7,101 nt of DNA from an uncultured Rhodospirillaceae bacterium. Lineage in GTDB: Bacteria; Pseudomonadota; Alphaproteobacteria; RF32; CAG-239. The notes beneath the pieces are model-generated. The model searched no databases and had not been told where the DNA came from. It saw nothing but the letters and a program-made list of their open reading frames with translations. The stretch spans positions 1 to 7,101 of the forward strand of contig OMQI01000066.1 in assembly GCA_900313185.1 (NCBI GenBank), written 5' to 3'. Positions 1-6,734 of this stretch are shown here, piece after piece (position 1 is the stretch's first letter; each line of letters begins with the position of its first letter). The position numbers and the translations under genes are program-made.

Positions 1-28
1 AAAAGCCACCACAACGGTGGCCTTTTTT
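1..28 (+). terminator. Rho-independent terminator of an upstream gene
   Basis: A GC-rich stem GCCACC (5-10) pairs with GGTGGC (16-21) around a 5-base loop ACAAC and is followed after one C by six T (23-28). A short A-run precedes the stem, so it could also work weakly on the other strand. The gene it ends lies to the left of the window. It separates that gene from the DnaB-like gene at 172. Confidence 0.85.
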
Positions 29-158
29 GTTGGTGAAGTATCCGTTAAAAATTTTACCTTGTTCTACAGTTTAAACAAAATACGTCATTTTTTGCCGGAG
101 TAATATTTTAACATAGCCGTAAAGCACATAAAAAGGTGTGTTTATCAATTTCTTGGGT

Positions 159-164
159 AAAGGA
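159..164 (+). promoter_or_regulatory. Ribosome binding site fixing the DnaB-like gene start
   Basis: AAAGGA lies 7 bases before the ATG at 172. The frame is open further upstream to a GTG at 136, but that codon has only AAAAG directly in front of it. The DnaB-like similarity also begins within three residues of the ATG, so 172 is preferred. Confidence 0.7.
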
Positions 165-171
165 TAAAGCT

Positions 172-1245
172 ATGTTATACACAGGATTTAATGAAATAGA
201 TAACTGTTTCGGCGGTATAGATAACGGAGAATTGGCTGTTATCGCAGACGATCTTTCTGGAGATTCTTTCAAAAATAACATACTTTACAATTTAGCTAAA
301 CAAACAGATGAACAAAATCGAACCGATATATCTGATTACGATAGAAAAATTAGAAATGTTTTAAACTATAAAAAGGTCAAATTTGAAAAAACGCCTAAGA
401 AAATTTTAGTTTTAGGGCATCCTGCAATACAGTTTAATGTTCTATCGGGGTTCCCTCGTGGGCAATTTGAACAAAATGAATTTGATTTGTTTAAAAAACA
501 AACATTAATATTCAAGAATTTGCCAATCCAACAAAGTTTTTACTATTTATTTCAACGTTCGGCCAAGACGTTGATTAAAAACATAATGAATATTTACGAA
601 GATATACAAACCGAAATATCCGCTCTGTGTGTCTTCGGGTGGATAAGAAAAATCCCGATGTTAAAAGAAGTAGCCCAACTCTTAAATATTCCCGTTATTA
701 TCTTTTCCAACTCTCCCTTTAATCGAGAATCTACCATACAAAGATTCAATTCATACTCAAATCATATTGATAAACTGGTAATTGTTGCCGACAATTTTTG
801 GGATTATGCCTACTGTGACACTGCAAATGAAGAAACCACAACATTTTATGTTAATAATTTTAAAACACTGCAAACAAATACCGCAATTTCCAATTATCAT
901 CCGTCATTATTTTTCAAAATTTCCACGTCTTCTCTTGCCACCCGCTTAAAGCAAACAAACTGTGAGAATATTTTAAAGAAAATGCTGCAAGAATCCGACT
1001 ATATTAACAAATATAATTTTTCAAAATACTTAAATTTATTACCCGAGAAAAATGAACGATTTTGGGCTCACATCGAGGTATTTCAACGCATACAGATTGA
1101 TGATTTATATGAATTGCTCTCCGAATATAAGAAAGATACCGACACACAGGAACTAACGCTGGCTGCAATTATCTTACGCAAATTACTGGTTAACAACGAC
1201 ACTAATGTGGAGAATATATTAATTTCCGCTAAATCACACGAGTAG
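172..1245 (+). CDS. DnaB C-terminal-domain-like protein with degenerate ATPase motifs
   Basis: This 357-residue protein appears to be a diverged relative of the RecA-like C-terminal domain of replicative DnaB helicases. That is my own alignment by eye, not a search result. Residues 3-24 (YTGFNEIDNCFGGIDNGELAVI) match the DnaB entry motif TGxxxLDxxxGGLxxGDLxxIA. Residues 172-187 (NIPVIIFSNSPFNRES) match the DnaB stretch NVPVxALSQLNRxxE. Residues 198-207 (HIDKLVIVAD) match QDADxVMFxYR, and 222-231 match the following strand. The expected Walker A GKT/S is replaced by LSGDSFK near 27-33, and the Walker B Asp region reads ALCVFGW near 151-157. The DnaB N-terminal primase-interacting domain is absent. 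About 100 C-terminal residues beyond the core match nothing I recognise and look helical. It is therefore probably not an active helicase. A regulatory, scaffold or DnaB-interacting role is speculation. A diverged KaiC/RadA-type RecA fold is an alternative. No clear promoter is visible upstream. Confidence 0.65.
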   Translation: MLYTGFNEIDNCFGGIDNGELAVIADDLSGDSFKNNILYNLAKQTDEQNRTDISDYDRKIRNVLNYKKVKFEKTPKKILVLGHPAIQFNVLSGFPRGQFEQNEFDLFKKQTLIFKNLPIQQSFYYLFQRSAKTLIKNIMNIYEDIQTEISALCVFGWIRKIPMLKEVAQLLNIPVIIFSNSPFNRESTIQRFNSYSNHIDKLVIVADNFWDYAYCDTANEETTTFYVNNFKTLQTNTAISNYHPSLFFKISTSSLATRLKQTNCENILKKMLQESDYINKYNFSKYLNLLPEKNERFWAHIEVFQRIQIDDLYELLSEYKKDTDTQELTLAAIILRKLLVNNDTNVENILISAKSHE

Positions 1246-1320
1246 ACATACTTTTTTCAGGGTTTCCAAAAATTCATTGCGTAATTCGTTTTCTTTGGGT
1301 ATTACGTTTTATTCCAGACA

Positions 1321-1348
1321 ATAAAGGGCGCAAAAATGCACCCTTTAT
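1321..1348. other. 12-bp hairpin between convergent genes
   Basis: ATAAAGGGCGCA (1321-1332) pairs with TGCACCCTTTAT (1337-1348) around an AAAA loop, with a single C-A mismatch. It lies between the stop of the DnaB-like gene (1245) and the stop of the convergent small gene (1382). Neither strand has a T-tract directly after the stem, so it is not a canonical intrinsic terminator. It may still act as a terminator or 3'-end stabilising hairpin for one or both transcripts. Confidence 0.5.
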
Positions 1349-1381
1349 CGTGAAATATGCCCAAAATTGCTTTTTTTAAAA

Positions 1382-1513
1382 CTATAATTGCACAACTCTG
1401 GTTATACACGGTCCCAAACGCTCTTTCAACTCATCGCAAGCATCAAAAGCATCACGCATTGTTCTATATGGTGTCGGCAAAACGGTTCCATTTAATTCAA
1501 CATACCAATACAT
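1382..1513 (-). CDS. 43-residue small protein of unknown function
   Basis: This small gene encodes 43 residues starting MYWYVELNGTVLP and ending ITRVVQL. It has a strong SD, AAGGAG (complement of 1521-1526), 7 bases before the ATG. The residue pattern suggests a compact fold: a strand (2-8), a turn with LPTPYRT (12-18), an amphipathic helix (19-33, RDAFDACDELKERLG) and a final strand (37-43). It has two Cys (26 and 36), no signal peptide and no membrane segment. The balanced composition and the helix periodicity argue for a real protein. I do not recognise a family. It is convergent with the DnaB-like gene and divergent from the exported HExxH protein gene. No clear promoter is visible, though the GTATAT palindromes lie upstream. 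Confidence 0.7.
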   Translation of the reverse strand: MYWYVELNGTVLPTPYRTMRDAFDACDELKERLGPCITRVVQL

Positions 1514-1554
1514 TGTATTTCTCCTTATAAAAAATTATTCCATGTTCTGTTTTG

Positions 1555-1594
1555 GTATATAACATGCATATACGACAAAATCAGACGTATATAC
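1555..1594. repeat. GTATAT inverted-repeat cluster, possible operator
   Basis: GTATAT (1555-1560) and ATATAC (1568-1573) form a 19-base palindrome around AACATGC. A further 8-base perfect palindrome GTATATAC lies at 1587-1594. ATATACG (1568-1574) also pairs with CGTATAT (1586-1592). The cluster sits in the divergent space between the small gene (start 1513) and the exported protein gene (start 1680), just upstream of the latter's -35 box. This is where a dimeric repressor or activator could bind. AT-rich DNA makes such repeats fairly likely by chance, so confidence is low. Confidence 0.3.
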
Positions 1595-1619
1595 TTATAT
1601 GGGTGAATATAATTTTTTA

Positions 1620-1648
1620 TTGCAAAACGGACAAAAAAATATTATAAT
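1620..1648 (+). promoter_or_regulatory. Sigma-70-type promoter of the exported HExxH protein gene
   Basis: The -35 box is TTGCAA (1620-1625). After a 17-base spacer comes a perfect -10 box, TATAAT (1643-1648). The predicted transcription start is near 1655, giving a leader of about 25 nt before the ATG at 1680. The spacing and the consensus -10 make this one of the clearest promoters in the window. Confidence 0.75.
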
Positions 1649-1679
1649 GTCAATACAAGCTTAAAGGCTGAGGTTTTGT

Positions 1680-3251
1680 ATGAGTAATAGAGAGCTGAAA
1701 GAAGTAATGAAGGAAACTTTTTTGAAATTTTCAATTGCCCTGTCCGCAATATATTCGGTATTGCCTGCTAAAGCTGCTGAAATGGTAAAAAGCAAAAAGC
1801 AAGCTTCCGATATAAGCATCTCAGTAACTCCCAAAGCAAATGACGATGTTCCTACGATTAACCTTGCCGATTCCGTGCAAGCCATTCAGCAATTAAATAA
1901 CTCAGATTTATCTAAAAAATACCTCGAGCAAATGAAATTGCCGATAGTCTTAGAAGACGGCGGGCAAAAAAATATTGATAATTATGCCACAAATGCCCGT
2001 GTCGGTGATTTGGATTTTCTGGCTTTAAATATGCAATCCAAGAAACATTCTACCGTCAGCAAAAAAACAAACTTTAAGCAACCGAAAGATTTGATTAAAC
2101 AGGCAAACATAAATCTTGTGGATGAAAACAGTCCGTTGCTCAATAAAGATGCACTTGCCGTTTGTAGCACTGACGGAAAAATCTATCTGAAAGTGTTTGA
2201 TAATAATGAAGAAAAAACCGACACCGTAGTTAATGGTATTCAAGGTATTGAGGAATACAAAGCCGGCAATATTATTGCAATGATTTCGACTTTAACGCAT
2301 GAAGCGGTGCACCTCAAACATAACTTATATGATAATATGAAAGATTTGGCATATCCTGCTGATATATACAGAACCAACCGTGCCACCGAAAAAATGGCGT
2401 ACGCCGCACAAAATATGTATTTGGCGCAATTATATACCATTCTCAAAAGTAACAATATTTCTTCTTTAGAAATCGGCAATAAAAAAATACTTTCTGAAGA
2501 TATTTTAGATTATTGTCCGGGACTTAAAGATTATGTTTTGAAAAACGGTTTTTCACCAAACAGCCCAAAAGACGTTGATGCTGTTTCCAAAATAGCATCC
2601 GATTATTGGAATGAGCATCGGCAAAACGGTTACAGAATACAGAACACGTTAGCGGCTGCAATGCGACATAAAGCCGGAAATCTTTTTGAAACCGTAGCTA
2701 CCGATAAAAAAGCATACGATACCACTATTAATAAAATGCTCAAAAATGTTTATATCGGCAATAATACCAATGTTAACCTATCGAGAGAATTTTTTGATGA
2801 TTTTACTTTTGAAGATGCTTTGAATGCTTTAAAAGATGTCAATATTGCCAGAAACTTTACCGTTCAACAGGTTCAAAAATTAGATGCCTATTTGACAAGC
2901 ATCAATATAACTGACAATGAAGCAAAAGTAACTTACTTAAAAGAAAATTTCGATCATATGGTTTTGCGTGACGGAAATTATGATGTCAATCTGCAAAAAG
3001 TTTTACTTGATACAGCTTCCGAAAACAAGGGAACCATCGTATATGCCGACGGACTTACTGAAAAATGGCAAGACGGCAAGCACACCATATCCGGTGAATT
3101 GGGAGAAGCTGATATTTCTCTCTTTGCCCGTCTCAATAATTTGAAAGATAAAGTTACCGATACAAAAACGGCGGTAAATCCGAGTCAACAAACAGTCAGC
3201 GCCGAACAAATATTTGTATTCACCCAAAGAATGCAAAACGGCGGCAAATAA
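1680..3251 (+). CDS. Exported protein with HExxH motif, putative zinc metallopeptidase
   Basis: This 523-residue protein has an N-terminal Sec-type signal: a Lys-containing start, a hydrophobic core near residues 17-28 and a likely AKA cleavage site near residue 32. It is therefore probably periplasmic or secreted. Residues 205-214 (LTHEAVHLKH) contain HExxH (H207, E208, H211), the zinc-binding and catalytic motif of many metallopeptidases. E237 in RATEKMAYAAQ lies 26 residues after H211, in a helix-like stretch, and could be the third zinc ligand as in gluzincins. Residues 35-200 and the C-terminal 280 residues match no family I recognise, although the latter look mostly helical. GAGG (1670-1673) lies 6 bases before the ATG at 1680. 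An in-frame ATG at 1707 would give a more usual 23-residue signal peptide but has a weaker SD. Substrate and partners are unknown. A non-enzymatic protein with a chance HExxH remains possible, although the hydrophobic IIAMISTL run before it is typical of the real motif. Confidence 0.75.
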   Translation: MSNRELKEVMKETFLKFSIALSAIYSVLPAKAAEMVKSKKQASDISISVTPKANDDVPTINLADSVQAIQQLNNSDLSKKYLEQMKLPIVLEDGGQKNIDNYATNARVGDLDFLALNMQSKKHSTVSKKTNFKQPKDLIKQANINLVDENSPLLNKDALAVCSTDGKIYLKVFDNNEEKTDTVVNGIQGIEEYKAGNIIAMISTLTHEAVHLKHNLYDNMKDLAYPADIYRTNRATEKMAYAAQNMYLAQLYTILKSNNISSLEIGNKKILSEDILDYCPGLKDYVLKNGFSPNSPKDVDAVSKIASDYWNEHRQNGYRIQNTLAAAMRHKAGNLFETVATDKKAYDTTINKMLKNVYIGNNTNVNLSREFFDDFTFEDALNALKDVNIARNFTVQQVQKLDAYLTSINITDNEAKVTYLKENFDHMVLRDGNYDVNLQKVLLDTASENKGTIVYADGLTEKWQDGKHTISGELGEADISLFARLNNLKDKVTDTKTAVNPSQQTVSAEQIFVFTQRMQNGGK

Positions 3252-3271
3252 TTTTATAAATTCTGTTTTTT
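3250..3271 (+). terminator. Weak terminator candidate between convergent genes
   Basis: AATTT (3250-3254) pairs with AAATT (3258-3262) and is followed by six T (3266-3271). The stem is only 5 bp and all A-T, so termination by this element alone is doubtful. It fills the 18-base gap between the convergent HExxH protein gene and rnhB. Confidence 0.25.
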
Positions 3272-3893
3272 AAGCTTCTAAAATTTCTCTTATCGGACGA
3301 TAGCTTTTGCGATGCTGAGGCGTAACTCCATATTTTTTCAAAGCCTCTATATGGTCTTTGGTACCGTAACCGGCATTTTTTTCAAAGCCGTACCCCGGAT
3401 ATTTTTGCGCCAAAGTTTTAAGCAGATTATCTCGATAAACTTTAGCCATTATACTGGCTGCCGCAATCGAATAAGAAAGTCCGTCGCCGCCGATATAACA
3501 CGAACACGGACAGCAAAACTCAGCCGGCAGACGATTGCCGTCAATCAAGGCGTGAGAAGGTATTGTTTTCAAATTTTGCACTGCTCTTTTCATAGCTAAA
3601 AATGTAGCCTGTAAAATATTAAGTTCATCTATTTCTGCCGCACTGGCCTCGCCGATACCATATGTTATATGCCCCGCCCGTTCCTCGGCAAGCAACAAAT
3701 CATACAGCTTTTCTCTTTTCTTGGCGGAAAGTTTTTTGGAATCGTTAATACCGTTCAAAAGTTCGGGATTTATGTCGCGGCTCAAAAAAATCACCGCACC
3801 GGCCACCACCGGCCCAACCCACGGCCCTCGTCCGGCTTCATCTATTCCACAAACAATTCCCTCAAACTTGTCTTCTATTTCCCAATTCGGCAT
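3270..3893 (-). CDS. rnhB: Ribonuclease HII
   Basis: RNase HII cleaves the RNA strand of RNA-DNA hybrids in the cytoplasm. It also starts ribonucleotide excision repair by cutting 5' of single ribonucleotides embedded in DNA. The 207-residue length is normal for the family. The acidic active site is complete: D18 and E19 in GIDEAGRGPW, D118 in LIDGNRLP, and D155 in AASIMAKVYRD. Other family blocks are DSKKLS (51-56) and the C-terminal YGFEKNAGYGTKDH and HRKSYRP region (168-200). The GPWVGPVVAGAV form of the first motif is typical of alphaproteobacteria. A longer frame runs upstream into the rhodanese gene. The start at 3893 is preferred because a perfect GGAGG precedes it and the family alignment begins there. 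It is convergent with the HExxH protein gene and lies 73 bases after the rhodanese gene. Confidence 0.97.
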   Translation of the reverse strand: MPNWEIEDKFEGIVCGIDEAGRGPWVGPVVAGAVIFLSRDINPELLNGINDSKKLSAKKREKLYDLLLAEERAGHITYGIGEASAAEIDELNILQATFLAMKRAVQNLKTIPSHALIDGNRLPAEFCCPCSCYIGGDGLSYSIAAASIMAKVYRDNLLKTLAQKYPGYGFEKNAGYGTKDHIEALKKYGVTPQHRKSYRPIREILEA

Positions 3894-3898
3894 AACAT

Positions 3899-3903
3899 CC
3901 TCC
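3899..3903 (-). promoter_or_regulatory. Ribosome binding site deciding the rnhB start
   Basis: GGAGG on the minus strand ends 5 bases before the ATG at 3893. An alternative in-frame ATG four codons upstream (3903-3905) overlaps this SD and has none of its own, so the shorter protein is preferred. Confidence 0.75.
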
Positions 3904-3966
3904 ATTGAGATACAGCTTATCCGACTGTGTCTTAAAAACAAGCTTTCAATACGTATTATCCGCAAT

Positions 3967-4278
3967 TTAATGCCGAATAATATCCATACCTTCATATTCG
4001 GCTTCCACAATACCGCCGATTATTACCGCCACGTTATCAATTCCGGCTTTTTCGAACATTTCAGCCGCCTTTGAGGCTCTTCCTCCCGAAGAGCAAAGTA
4101 TATTAATCGTCGTATCTTTGGCAACTTTATTTTCTCTTATAAACTCCAGCGGATCCAACTCGTTTATATCTTTGCAAATATGGGGTAAATTAAGCATTTC
4201 GTTTTGATGCTCTTCTTGGGATCGAACATCTAATATAAATGAATTAACATTCAGGCTTATCGGTTTTATGAATCGCAT
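3967..4278 (-). CDS. Single-domain rhodanese-like protein
   Basis: This 103-residue protein is a stand-alone rhodanese domain, a fold that carries sulfur as a cysteine persulfide or acts as a thiosulfate:acceptor sulfurtransferase. The N-terminal block FILDVRSQEEH (14-24) is the family's DVRxxxE motif. C62 in LCSSGGRASKAA is the expected catalytic Cys at the start of the six-residue active-site loop. GGIVEAEYEGMDI near the C-terminus matches the usual GGxxxWxxxG block, with the Trp replaced by Glu. There is no signal peptide, so it should act in the cytoplasm. AAGGAG (complement of 4285-4290) lies 6 bases before the ATG. It sits between the DUF2207 gene (65-base gap) and rnhB and may be co-transcribed with both. 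The sulfur acceptor cannot be deduced. Confidence 0.92.
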   Translation of the reverse strand: MRFIKPISLNVNSFILDVRSQEEHQNEMLNLPHICKDINELDPLEFIRENKVAKDTTINILCSSGGRASKAAEMFEKAGIDNVAVIIGGIVEAEYEGMDIIRH

Positions 4279-4343
4279 TTTTATCTCCTTTTTATATTTA
4301 GAGATAATGCTTAATTTTACAAATTAAATACCTGTCGAACCAT

Positions 4344-6098
4344 TTACCACGACCGACCGCCGCCACCACCGAATCCGCCACCGGAAAATCCGCCGCCACC
4401 GGAACTTGAACTGCGTTGAATTCCACCGTTGGCCACGCTCGGTTTAGTAGCCGCATTAAAGTTTCTCATTAAATGATTAAAGTTATTAAAACGAAAAGTC
4501 CCGTCACACCATTCCGGTTGCGGAACGGCTATATTTTCAAACTGCTTTATCCATTTATCCGAAACTCCCAAAACATAAGCATACGGGAGTATTTGATAAA
4601 AATACTCGGGATTTTCTTCAACCATTTTTTCCAATCGCTTCTTTTCGGCAACTTCAATAAATCTTTTCAGCCCCAAAAGATGTCCCAAAATCTGGCGTCC
4701 GTACCAATTCGGTTTAAGCATTTCCTTAAAGCATATAAACGAAATAATCGAGCACACACATCCCATAATCACCTGCGGAATATTTTCGGGATTAATCATA
4801 TCTTTCATCTGCGGAATAAAAGCCGCAAACTGTAAGGAGAAAAATAAAAATACGTAAATTGCGGCAGCTATGTTTTTACCTCCGGAAGATACTAAAATTA
4901 TCAATGCTACAAACGCCTCAATACTGAAAAACGGTGCCAAATACCCAAATGAAAAATCATAATCAAATAAAGCAAATAAAGTAAGTGCTATATTGGAGCA
5001 CATAAACAAACCCATCAACGCCCACAACAAAAAACTCATTGAAGATTTTTCAAAAAAACGCTTTTTATATTTTTTACGATTTATATTTGTTTCTAATGCC
5101 GTCCAGCTTTTGTAAAACTCTTTTGAATTTTTGAGATGTTCTCCGCACACCGCCTTTTCATATTTATCATGAAACAAAAATCCCATAACGGCCGACAAAA
5201 ACTCGTTATCGCCATCATAGTCGGATACCTTTTTGAGCATAAAATCCGACTTATCACTTTTAATTTTGATATGTCCCAAATTTGCCAGATAAACTATCAA
5301 GGCTGCTAACCCTTTTTTACTGACTTTTTCGGTATAGATTTGTTCGGCATCCGTAGGAGTTATATCAGGAGGCGGATAAAAAGACACCACCGGCGTAACG
5401 TGTTCGTCACGACCGAAAATATGCCAAATCAAAAATGACAATAATGTACAAATGAGTAATCCTAGCCATACTATGTTCACCCGTTCGCTTTTATGCGAAA
5501 CAAAATACCCGTCCGGCATTTTGATATGTATTGTAATACCCTCGTTCGGTTGCAAAGGTTTGGTTGTATATCCGCTGATATAATTATCTTTGACTTCGTA
5601 AACCGCATTACCGTCAAAACCTTTGGTACCATATTTGCCGATAGAAATTCCCACATCATCCGGATTGATTTTATTCGGCAAAACCACGGTAAAACGTGCA
5701 TTGTTTATCGGCGCTGCCCAACCGGTACCGACTATATTATAATAAAATTCGTTATCTTTTCCCCTTAGCAAATGCTGAAATTTTACTTTATAATTGTGCT
5801 GTCCTTTAACCAACACATCGGCTTTACCAATTTTGATAGATACATTTCCCAATGAGCGATTAACAGAATATTGTTCGGAAACATCAATATTACTGATATG
5901 GCTGCGAGTTGCCGGAATATCCAAAATAATTCCGTGCGAACTTTGGGTAAAAAACACTTCAATATCTTCGGTTACCCAAACATTTTGTTCCCGATTGACT
6001 TGTAAAATCACGTTATAATTTTCAATAAAAAAGTTTTCGGCATTTACCGGAAAAATCACCGACAGCAATAACAAGAAACTTAAAAATAATATTCTCAT
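4344..6098 (-). CDS. DUF2207 family membrane protein with Gly-rich tail
   Basis: This 584-residue envelope protein matches the DUF2207 family, whose biochemical role is unknown. A signal peptide spans about residues 1-20 (cleavage near VNA-EN). A beta-rich extracytoplasmic domain follows (about 21-205), then a membrane segment (208-229). A cytoplasmic segment contains YPPPDITPTDAEQI (241-254) and GLAALIVYLANLGHIKIK (263-280), the family's winged-helix-like block. Four more membrane segments lie near 354-379, 383-405, 410-431 and 441-459. The C-terminal family block LLGLKRFIEVAEKKRL and LPYAYVLGVSDKWIKQFE (474-521) is intact. The last 25 residues are Ser/Gly-rich and end GGGGGRSW, a common ending in DUF2207 and TPM-domain proteins. 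A TTG directly before the ATG is also in frame, but the ATG at 6098 is preferred. It starts 3 bases after the lemA stop, so translation is probably coupled. Confidence 0.93.
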   Translation of the reverse strand: MRILFLSFLLLLSVIFPVNAENFFIENYNVILQVNREQNVWVTEDIEVFFTQSSHGIILDIPATRSHISNIDVSEQYSVNRSLGNVSIKIGKADVLVKGQHNYKVKFQHLLRGKDNEFYYNIVGTGWAAPINNARFTVVLPNKINPDDVGISIGKYGTKGFDGNAVYEVKDNYISGYTTKPLQPNEGITIHIKMPDGYFVSHKSERVNIVWLGLLICTLLSFLIWHIFGRDEHVTPVVSFYPPPDITPTDAEQIYTEKVSKKGLAALIVYLANLGHIKIKSDKSDFMLKKVSDYDGDNEFLSAVMGFLFHDKYEKAVCGEHLKNSKEFYKSWTALETNINRKKYKKRFFEKSSMSFLLWALMGLFMCSNIALTLFALFDYDFSFGYLAPFFSIEAFVALIILVSSGGKNIAAAIYVFLFFSLQFAAFIPQMKDMINPENIPQVIMGCVCSIISFICFKEMLKPNWYGRQILGHLLGLKRFIEVAEKKRLEKMVEENPEYFYQILPYAYVLGVSDKWIKQFENIAVPQPEWCDGTFRFNNFNHLMRNFNAATKPSVANGGIQRSSSSGGGGFSGGGFGGGGGRSW

Positions 6099-6101
6099 CA
6101 A

Positions 6102-6644
6102 TTAAAGTTCCGCTTTAACATTTTCCCGTTCTTGCACCTGTGCTTCAAACATTTTGGCTTTTTGAAAATGGAAAATCATTCCGATTAAGTTAGTCGGAAA
6201 CAGTTCCAGAAACGTATTAAATTCTCTTACCGTCCCGTTATAATATTTACGGGAATTGGCAATATCATTTTCAATCGCTTCCATCTGTTGCATCAAAAGT
6301 GAATAATTTTGATTAGCTTTCAAGTCGGGATAATTTTCGGCCACAGCGTGAATCTTTGGCAATATCTGTCCTATCTGCAAGTTGGCATTCAGTTTCTCGC
6401 TATCGGAAAGAGATTCATAATTTTGCGAACGAATCTTGGTAAGCTCGGTTAAAAGATTTTTTTCGTGCGCAGTATAACTTTTAACGGTTTCTATCAAATT
6501 AGGCAACAAATCCCAACGTTTTTTCAAATAAACATCCATTGTCGAAAAGGCTTCCGTAACGTAATTTTTCAATATTACCGCCCTATTGTATCCGTAAACC
6601 ATTGCCACTAAAAGCGCAGCAACCGCAAGCAAAATTTCAATCAT
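6102..6644 (-). CDS. lemA: LemA family protein
   Basis: LemA proteins are small, mainly helical proteins anchored by one N-terminal membrane segment. They are widespread, and their molecular function is not settled. The 180-residue product has a hydrophobic anchor (2-18). The first conserved block is KKRWDLLPNLIETVKSYTAHE (41-61). The second is AVAENYPDLKANQNYSLLMQ (100-119), followed by ENDIANSRKYYNGTVREFN (125-143) and FPTNLIG (149-155). An ATG nine codons upstream (6669-6671) is rejected because it abuts the -10 box and has no SD. The ATG at 6644 has GGGAG 7 bases before it. It heads a probable operon with the DUF2207 gene, whose ATG follows 3 bases after the lemA stop. Frequent pairing of lemA with DUF2207 or TPM-domain genes suggests a joint envelope role. 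This gene should not be confused with the unrelated sensor kinase GacS, once also called LemA. Confidence 0.96.
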   Translation of the reverse strand: MIEILLAVAALLVAMVYGYNRAVILKNYVTEAFSTMDVYLKKRWDLLPNLIETVKSYTAHEKNLLTELTKIRSQNYESLSDSEKLNANLQIGQILPKIHAVAENYPDLKANQNYSLLMQQMEAIENDIANSRKYYNGTVREFNTFLELFPTNLIGMIFHFQKAKMFEAQVQERENVKAEL

Positions 6645-6651
6645 AATCGTA

Positions 6652-6656
6652 CTCCC
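6652..6656 (-). promoter_or_regulatory. Ribosome binding site deciding the lemA start
   Basis: GGGAG on the minus strand ends 7 bases before the ATG at 6644. The only competing start (6669-6671) has AT-rich sequence and no SD upstream. Confidence 0.65.
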
Positions 6657-6669
6657 ATATTTGGCGTTC

Positions 6670-6697
6670 ATTATAATTAATATTGTGTTTTATGCAA
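6670..6697 (-). promoter_or_regulatory. Sigma-70-type promoter of lemA
   Basis: Read on the minus strand, TTGCAT (complement of 6692-6697) is followed after 16 bases by a perfect TATAAT (complement of 6670-6675). Transcription should start near 6663, giving a leader of about 20 nt. That transcript could not include the upstream ATG at 6669-6671, which supports the shorter LemA. No strong terminator lies before 3270, so this promoter may serve lemA, the DUF2207 gene, the rhodanese gene and rnhB. Confidence 0.75.
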
Positions 6698-6734
6698 CAT
6701 AAAAATAATTACCGCCACATTAACAAAAAAACAC

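Noticed and set aside
29..158. Search for a small gene or promoter between the first terminator and the DnaB-like gene
   Set aside because: Only very short frames without an SD occur, and no -35/-10 pair with acceptable spacing was found.
136..171. In-frame upstream extension of the DnaB-like gene beginning at a GTG
   Set aside because: The ATG at 172 has a better SD (AAAGGA, 7 bases) and coincides with the start of the DnaB-like similarity.
1280..1310. CGTAAT/ATTACG inverted repeat followed by TTTT after the DnaB-like gene
   Set aside because: The stem is 6 bp with a 15-base loop and a short T-run. It is too weak to call a terminator.
1661..1885. Minus-strand open frame opposite the start of the exported protein gene
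   Set aside because: It lies antisense to a gene with promoter, SD and signal peptide, runs across that gene's promoter-proximal region, and shows no family features. The same applies to the minus-strand frames at 1982-2170, 2025-2243, 2240-2479 and 3003-3236.
3905..3966. Possible promoter for rnhB (TTGTTT and TAAGCT, 16-base spacing, minus strand)
   Set aside because: Both boxes match the consensus poorly compared with the three clear promoters elsewhere in the window.
3894..4010. N-terminal extension of RNase HII into the rhodanese gene
   Set aside because: Family members begin near the 3893 start, and the GGAGG site fits only that start.
3312..4074. Plus-strand open frames opposite rnhB and the rhodanese gene
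   Set aside because: They are shadows of two confidently identified genes. The apparent proteins are low-complexity antisense products with no SD.
4311..4327. AT-only hairpin TTAATTT-TAC-AAATTAA between the DUF2207 and rhodanese genes
   Set aside because: The 7-bp stem has no G-C pair and no T-tract, so I do not call it a terminator. It may be chance in AT-rich DNA.
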